In this document: positions 59,537 to 64,000 of the stretch, piece by piece
Position numbering within the stretch: position 1 is the stretch's first letter
Layout of the letters: each line of letters opens with the position of its first letter
NCBI RefSeq assembly: GCF_900113875.1
Contig: NZ_FORA01000002.1
Coordinates: forward strand, 372,001 to 436,000
Source of the DNA: Jannaschia pohangensis
GTDB lineage: Bacteria; Pseudomonadota; Alphaproteobacteria; Rhodobacterales; Rhodobacteraceae
Length of the DNA: 64,000 nucleotides
Direction of reading: 5' to 3'
Program-made: the position numbers and the translations under genes
The notes under the pieces: generated by a model
The model's database searches: none
What the model was told of the DNA's origin: nothing
The model's input: the letters and a program-made list of their open reading frames with translations, nothing else

Positions 59537-60988
59537 GTGGCACGGGCCATCATGATCCAGGGCGCGGGGTCCAACGTCGGCAAGTCGATGCTGGTCGCGG
59601 GCCTATGCCGCCATTTCGCGCGGCAAGGCCTGCGCGTGCGCCCCTTCAAGCCGCAGAACATGTCCAACAACGCCGCCGTCACCGCCGACGGGGGCGAGAT
59701 CGGGCGGGCGCAGGCGCTTCAGGCGCGGGCCTGCGGGGTGGAGCCGATGGTCGACATGAACCCCGTCCTTCTGAAACCCGAGAGCGAGACGGGCAGTCAG
59801 GTCATCGTGCAGGGCAAGCGCCTGACGACGGTCCGGGCGCGGGACTACGCGGCACTCAAACCGCAACTGCTGACCGCCTGTCTCGACAGTTTTCACCGAC
59901 TGGCCCACGACGCCGATCTGGTTGTGATCGAGGGGGCAGGCAGTCCGGCGGAAATCAACCTGCGCGCGGGCGACATTGCCAATATGGGCTTTGCCGAGGC
60001 CGCTGATGTGCCCGTCATTCTGGCCGGTGATATCGACCGGGGCGGCGTCATCGCACAGCTGGTGGGCACCAAGGCGGTGCTGGACCCCGCCGATGCCGCG
60101 CGGATCAAGGGCTTCCTCGTCAACAAGTTCCGCGGCGACGTGACCCTGTTCGACGACGGGATGACGGCGATTGCGGATCATACGGGATGGGCGCCCCTGG
60201 GTGTGGTCCCGTGGTTCGACGCGGCCTGGCGCCTGCCAGCCGAAGACATCCTCGACATCCGGTCGGCGCGGCGCGACGGGGCGTTTCGCATCGCGGTGCC
60301 GAAACTTGGCCGGATCGCGAATTTCGACGACCTCGACCCGCTGAGCGCCGATCCCGCCCTGTCGGTCGAGGTCATCGCCCCCGGCACGCCCCTGCCCGTC
60401 TGCGACTTGATCCTGATCCCGGGATCGAAGTCGACGATTGCCGATCTGGCGGCGTTTCGGGCCAACGGGTGGGACATCGACCTGATGGCGCATCACCGGC
60501 GCGGCGGTCACACGTTGGGGATTTGCGGCGGCTATCAGATGCTGGGCCGGACCATCGCCGACCCGGGCGGGATCGAGGGGCCACCCTGCGAAGTGCCCGG
60601 CCTGGGCCTGCTGGATGTGGCCACGGTGATGCAGCCGATGAAACACCTGTCGCGCGTCTCGGCCCGCGACCGCGACAGCGGGGCCGACGTGTCGGGCTAT
60701 GAGATCCACCTGGGCGAGACGACAGGCCCCGATACGCGGAACGGCTGGCTGCTGCGCGACGGCGTGGCGATCGGGGCGGCCAGTGGCGACGGACGGGTGC
60801 GCGGTTGCTATCTGCACGGCCTGTTCGAAGGGGATGCCTTTCGCGCCGCCTTCCTCGCCCGGTTGGGCGCGCAGGCTTCCGCGATGGACTATGGCGCGGG
60901 GGTCGAGGCGACGCTGGATGCGTTGGCCGACCATCTGAATCGCGCCCTCGATCTGGCGGCATTTCATCGCCTCGCCGAACCAATCTGA
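59537..60988 (+). CDS. cobQ: Cobyric acid synthase, 483 aa
   Basis: Amidates four side chains of adenosylcobyrinic a,c-diamide in cobalamin synthesis. N-terminal dethiobiotin-synthetase-like domain ([20 protein letters not shown]) and C-terminal glutaminase domain with nucleophile Cys in [12 protein letters not shown] and the late His. Only eight bases separate it from plsC. No other cobalamin gene or B12 riboswitch is present in the window. Confidence 0.95.
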   Translation: MARAIMIQGAGSNVGKSMLVAGLCRHFARQGLRVRPFKPQNMSNNAAVTADGGEIGRAQALQARACGVEPMVDMNPVLLKPESETGSQVIVQGKRLTTVRARDYAALKPQLLTACLDSFHRLAHDADLVVIEGAGSPAEINLRAGDIANMGFAEAADVPVILAGDIDRGGVIAQLVGTKAVLDPADAARIKGFLVNKFRGDVTLFDDGMTAIADHTGWAPLGVVPWFDAAWRLPAEDILDIRSARRDGAFRIAVPKLGRIANFDDLDPLSADPALSVEVIAPGTPLPVCDLILIPGSKSTIADLAAFRANGWDIDLMAHHRRGGHTLGICGGYQMLGRTIADPGGIEGPPCEVPGLGLLDVATVMQPMKHLSRVSARDRDSGADVSGYEIHLGETTGPDTRNGWLLRDGVAIGAASGDGRVRGCYLHGLFEGDAFRAAFLARLGAQASAMDYGAGVEATLDALADHLNRALDLAAFHRLAEPI

Positions 60989-61060
60989 CGGCGGAACGTT
61001 GCCGAGCGCGCAGAGCGTGATAGTCTTCGGCAAACTGCGCCATTGTTTCAGGAGATTCCC

Positions 61061-61852
61061 ATGCTTCGCGCCCTTGCCGTTATCGCTTCCCTCGCCGCCA
61101 CGCCGGCCCTTGCCGCCACCTGCGGCAACGACGCCGGAGGATGGGAGAGCTGGAAACAGCAATTCGCCCAGGAAGCCAGCGCCGCAGGCATCGGGCAGCG
61201 CGGCCTTCAGGCCCTGTCGGGCGCGCGCTATGCCACCCGCACAATCGCCGCCGACCGCAACCAGCGCGGCGTGCGCTATGCACTCAACGACTTCATCCGC
61301 ATCCGCCTGGGCAGCCTCGACAGCTTTGCCTCGCAGGCGACCCGTCGGCTGGATCAGAACCGCGCCTTCTTCCAGTCGCTGGAGCAGCGGTATGGCGTGC
61401 CCGCCGGCATCCTGCTGGCGATCCACGGGATGGAGACGGGCTTCGGCAACAACATGGGGAACGAGAATGTCGTCTCCTCGATCTTGACGGTGGCCTATGA
61501 CTGCCGCCGGTCGGATTTCTTCACGCCTCATGCGCTGGCCGCGTTGCAGATGGTCGACCGCGGAATGCTGGCCGTGGGCCAGAACGGCGCCGCCCACGGC
61601 GAGCTTGGGCATACCCAGTTCCTGCCGGGCAATGCGCTGCGCTACGGCCAAGACGGCAATGGCGACGGGCGGGTCGATTTCTACAACATGGCGGATGCCA
61701 TGGCCTCGACCGCCAACTTCCTGCGTCAGAAGGGCTGGCAGCCGGGTCAGCCGTTCAGCGAAGGCACGCCGAACTTCCGCGTGTTGAACGAATGGAACGC
61801 GGCGACCGTCTATCAGCAGGCCATCGCCCTGTCGGCGGAACGCATCCGCTGA
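61061..61852 (+). CDS. Lytic murein transglycosylase (MltB-like, SLT_2), 263 aa
   Basis: Exported by a signal peptide (MLRALAVIASLAATPALA). ILLAIHGMETGFGNN near 118-132 contains the catalytic Glu; GELGHTQFLPGNALRYG and the DGRVDFYNMADAMASTANFL block are typical of the MltB family. It lacks the C-terminal peptidoglycan-binding domain of longer members and has no lipobox. Cleaves glycan strands in the periplasm. AGGAG site before ATG. Confidence 0.92.
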   Translation: MLRALAVIASLAATPALAATCGNDAGGWESWKQQFAQEASAAGIGQRGLQALSGARYATRTIAADRNQRGVRYALNDFIRIRLGSLDSFASQATRRLDQNRAFFQSLEQRYGVPAGILLAIHGMETGFGNNMGNENVVSSILTVAYDCRRSDFFTPHALAALQMVDRGMLAVGQNGAAHGELGHTQFLPGNALRYGQDGNGDGRVDFYNMADAMASTANFLRQKGWQPGQPFSEGTPNFRVLNEWNAATVYQQAIALSAERIR

Positions 61853-61879
61853 TCCTTCGGGGCACTGGAACGGATTTGA

Positions 61880-61903
61880 GGGGGCGGTCATCCGCCCCCT
61901 TTT
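61880..61903 (+). terminator. Rho-independent terminator after transglycosylase gene
   Basis: GGGGGCGG, loop TCAT, CCGCCCCC, TTTT. Confidence 0.92.
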
Positions 61904-61943
61904 CATATCTGCCAAGGGCGGCATTGGTCTTGCGTTCTGGGAA

Positions 61944-61966
61944 ATTGGTTATATTATCTTACCAAT
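61944..61966 (+). promoter_or_regulatory. Inverted repeat, candidate operator of glcDE
   Basis: ATTGGT-N11-ACCAAT, 28 bases before glcD; another ATTGGT stands at 61923-61928, 21 bases upstream (two helical turns). The half-site matches the TTGGT/ACCAA type bound by FadR-subfamily GntR regulators such as PdhR and GlcC, although those usually have a shorter spacer. Confidence 0.5.
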
Positions 61967-61990
61967 CTTGGCCGCCGGAGGAGATCGCCC

Positions 61991-63430
61991 ATGGAAATGC
62001 CCAAAGTCGACCCGTTCATCCTGGCCAAGAAGGCAACTCTGGTCGCCCGCCTGTCCGAGGTGTTGCCCGCCGATGCCGTCATCCACGACATCGAGGAAAC
62101 CCGCGCCTATGAATGCGACGCGCTGACGGCCTATCGGTGCCCGCCGTTGGCCGCCGTTCTGCCGCGCAATACTCGCGAAGTGGCCGACGTGCTGCGCATC
62201 TGTCACGATCTGGGCGTGCCGGTGGTGCCGCGCGGATCGGGCACCTCGCTGGCTGGGGGCGCGCTGCCGACGGCGGATTGCGTCATCCTGGGTGTGGCGC
62301 GGATGAACGATGTGCTGGAGGTCGATTACGACGACCGCATCATCCGGGTGCAGACCGGACGCACCAACCTGAGCGTCACCGGCGCGGTCGAGGCGGACGG
62401 GTTCTTCTATGCCCCCGACCCGTCGTCGCAGCTGGCCTGCGCCATCGCGGGCAACATCGCGATGAATTCGGGCGGGGCGCATTGCCTGAAATACGGGGTG
62501 ACGACCAACAACCTTCTGGGCGTCACCATCGTGCAGATGGACGGTACCGTGGTCGAGATCGGCGGCGCGCATATGGATGCGGCGGGTCTGGACCTGCTTG
62601 GCGTCATCTGTGGGTCCGAAGGCCAGCTTGGCGTCGTGACCGAGGCGACGTTGCGCATCTTGCCCAAGCCCGAGGGCGCGCGGCCCGTCCTTATCGGCTT
62701 TGATTCGCTCGAGGTGGCGGGAGCCTGTGTCGCCGACATCATCAAGGCGGGCGTCCTGCCGGTGGCCATCGAATTCATGGACCGGATCATCATCCGGATC
62801 GTCGAGGATTATGCCCACGCGGGCTATCCCGATTGCGAGGCCCTTCTGATCGTCGAGGTCGAGGGGTCGGAGGCCGAGATCGACGAACAGCTGGCCCTGA
62901 TCGAGGCGATTGCCCGCAGGCATGACCCCGTCGAACTGCGCCAGAGCCAATCGTCGGACGAAGCCGCCAAGATCTGGCTGGGGCGCAAGTCGGCCTTTGG
63001 CGCGACAGGCCGGATCAGCGACTACATGTGCCTCGACGGGACCATCCCGGTGAGCGAGCTGCCCCGGGTCCTGGCCGGGATCACCGCGCTGTCGCAGAAA
63101 TACGGCCTGCGCGTCGGCAACGTGTTCCACGCGGGCGACGGCAACATGCACCCGCTGATCATGTACGACGCCAACAAGCCGGGCGATCTGGAGCTTTGCG
63201 AAGACATGGGGGCCGAGATCCTGAAGCTCTGCGTCGAGGTGGGCGGTTGCCTGACCGGCGAGCATGGCGTCGGCATCGAAAAGCGCGACCTGATGGGGCA
63301 TCAGTTCACCGCCGAGGACATGGAGGCGCAGATGCGCGTCAAGGATGTCTTCGACCCGAAGTGGTTGCTGAACCCCGCCAAGGTGTTCCCGCTGGCCACC
63401 ACGCAATCGCGCCGCGCGACGGTCGCCTGA
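61991..63430 (+). CDS. glcD: Glycolate oxidase FAD subunit GlcD, 479 aa
   Basis: FAD-linked oxidase (vanillyl-alcohol-oxidase fold) taking electrons from glycolate/2-hydroxyacids. FAD-binding VVPRGSGTSLAGGALP near 77-92 and GGLCMN-equivalent GNIAMNSGGAHCLKYG near 156-171; C-terminal GDGNMHPLIMYD and GEHGVGIEKRDLM are typical of GlcD. GGAGG site before ATG. First gene of glcDE(F). Confidence 0.94.
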   Translation: MEMPKVDPFILAKKATLVARLSEVLPADAVIHDIEETRAYECDALTAYRCPPLAAVLPRNTREVADVLRICHDLGVPVVPRGSGTSLAGGALPTADCVILGVARMNDVLEVDYDDRIIRVQTGRTNLSVTGAVEADGFFYAPDPSSQLACAIAGNIAMNSGGAHCLKYGVTTNNLLGVTIVQMDGTVVEIGGAHMDAAGLDLLGVICGSEGQLGVVTEATLRILPKPEGARPVLIGFDSLEVAGACVADIIKAGVLPVAIEFMDRIIIRIVEDYAHAGYPDCEALLIVEVEGSEAEIDEQLALIEAIARRHDPVELRQSQSSDEAAKIWLGRKSAFGATGRISDYMCLDGTIPVSELPRVLAGITALSQKYGLRVGNVFHAGDGNMHPLIMYDANKPGDLELCEDMGAEILKLCVEVGGCLTGEHGVGIEKRDLMGHQFTAEDMEAQMRVKDVFDPKWLLNPAKVFPLATTQSRRATVA

Positions 63431-63466
63431 CGCAGAAATCCGTCCATGGGACAGGAAGGGGACGCG

Positions 63467-64000
63467 GTGCTGACACCCACGACCGAAGAAGACCTGGCCG
63501 ACATCGTGCGCGGCGCGAACGGACCCTTGTCGGTGCGCGGCGGCGGCACGCGCGGCCCCCTGCCTGAAGGCGAGGCGGTGACGACCACGGGCCTGACCGG
63601 CATCACGCTCTATGAGCCGGGTGCGCTGACCATCGTGGCCCGCGCGGGAACCCCGATGGAGGAGATCGAGGCCGCCCTCGCGTCCGAGAACCAGCGCCTT
63701 CCGTTCGAGCCGATGGACCACCGCGTCCTTCTGGGCACCACTGGCACGCCGACCATCGGCGGGGCGGTTGCGATGAATGTGTCCGGGCCGCGCCGGGTGC
63801 AGGCCGGAGCCTGCCGGGACAGCCTGATCGGTGTGCGCTTCGTCGATGGCACCGGGACCATCGTCAAGAACGGCGGGCGGGTGATGAAGAACGTGACCGG
63901 CTATGATCTGGTGAAACTGCTGGCCGGATCGCGGGGCAGTCTCGGGGTGCTGACCGAGGTCAGTTTCAAGGTTCTGCCTTCCGCCGCGACCGAAGCCACA
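63467..64000 (+). CDS. glcE: Glycolate oxidase subunit GlcE, 3' end beyond window
   Basis: Second FAD-binding subunit of glycolate oxidase. LSVRGGGTRGPLP, GTTGTPTIGGAVAMNVSGPRR and VKNVTGYDLVKLLAGSRGSLG match GlcE; 178 codons are visible and the frame is open to the edge. GTG 63467 has AGGAAGGGG at a good distance; ATG 63446 is the alternative. Confidence 0.9.
   Translation, partial: MLTPTTEEDLADIVRGANGPLSVRGGGTRGPLPEGEAVTTTGLTGITLYEPGALTIVARAGTPMEEIEAALASENQRLPFEPMDHRVLLGTTGTPTIGGAVAMNVSGPRRVQAGACRDSLIGVRFVDGTGTIVKNGGRVMKNVTGYDLVKLLAGSRGSLGVLTEVSFKVLPSAATEAT

Noticed and set aside
57562-59682. 706-codon leftward frame over ftsX and plsC
   Set aside because: Antisense to genes with confirmed motifs and coupled starts.
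59537-61060. Cobalamin riboswitch near cobQ
   Set aside because: cobQ follows plsC by eight bases and no B12-box-like leader is present.
59603-61924. 773-codon leftward frame over cobQ and the transglycosylase
   Set aside because: Antisense shadow; no ribosome site or domain.

Overview
This is a 64 kb stretch of a high-GC chromosome, almost certainly from an alphaproteobacterium of the Rhodobacterales (Roseobacter/Rhodobacter group). The inference rests on gene content and order: ubiK diverging from lgt, lgt followed by a MidA-type methyltransferase and pgeF in ATGA overlaps, lysA followed by a TIGR02302 membrane protein, a zinc-ribbon protein next to ftsEX, a short GcvA-like LysR regulator beside a 46-aa arginine-rich protein, an RpoH sigma factor, a PHB synthesis cluster and GlcD/GlcE. 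No rRNA, tRNA, CRISPR array, transposase, integrase or plasmid replication gene was seen. The window is gene-dense chromosome; the only clearly foreign-looking DNA is at about 4.8-6.4 kb.

Layout. 0-3.4 kb: a leftward four-gene set of uncharacterised proteins (coiled coil, two membrane proteins, a large soluble protein cut by the left edge). 3.5-6.9 kb: an M20 deacylase whose 3' end is repeated twice downstream, with an AT-richer leftward gene (LysE exporter, then GNAT acetyltransferase) before each extra copy, then a BLUF photoreceptor. 7.1-13 kb: an 11-bp iteron triplet, an IMPACT-family protein, an endonuclease III homologue, a three-gene secreted/SCO operon, an orphan peptide-binding protein, a DUF3883 nuclease-fold protein and ribF. 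13-18 kb: cysteine-cluster protein, threonine aldolase, ubiK, lgt-midA-pgeF and a 42-aa protein. 18-26 kb: a translationally coupled PLP decarboxylase/ThDP enzyme pair, FMN reductase, TauE, VOC protein, a MaoC/HTD2-type hydratase, aromatic aminotransferase, sulfurtransferase and rplY. 26-34 kb: oxidoreductase, rpoH, an RluA-family pseudouridine synthase whose start collides head-to-head with a small membrane protein gene, a LysE/Lrp pair and a Tat-exported PhoX behind a three-half-site Pho box.

34-43 kb: a TRAP-type binding protein with an extra N-terminal domain and no membrane partners, a second copy of the 11-bp iterons, a glycosyltransferase, tag, an EAL phosphodiesterase, phaA-patatin-phaB, a 46-aa protein and a LysR regulator. 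43-54 kb: ydcH, a TrmN6-like methylase, DUF2007, polyprenyl synthase, ispE, a TPR lipoprotein-like exported protein, ETF-ubiquinone oxidoreductase, DUF2834, lysA and TIGR02302. 54-64 kb: ada and a PEP-mutase family lyase, zinc-ribbon protein, ftsEX, plsC, cobQ, a lytic transglycosylase, and glcD with the start of glcE behind an inverted-repeat operator candidate.

Most genes are housekeeping (lipoprotein maturation, peptidoglycan editing, isoprenoid and lysine synthesis, division, base repair, storage polymer, glycolate use). The parts that are not routine are the duplicated deacylase tails with their inserted genes, the paired iteron elements, the unknown left-hand operon, the secreted cysteine/SCO operon, the ThDP-PLP pair and several possible mRNA-level control structures.
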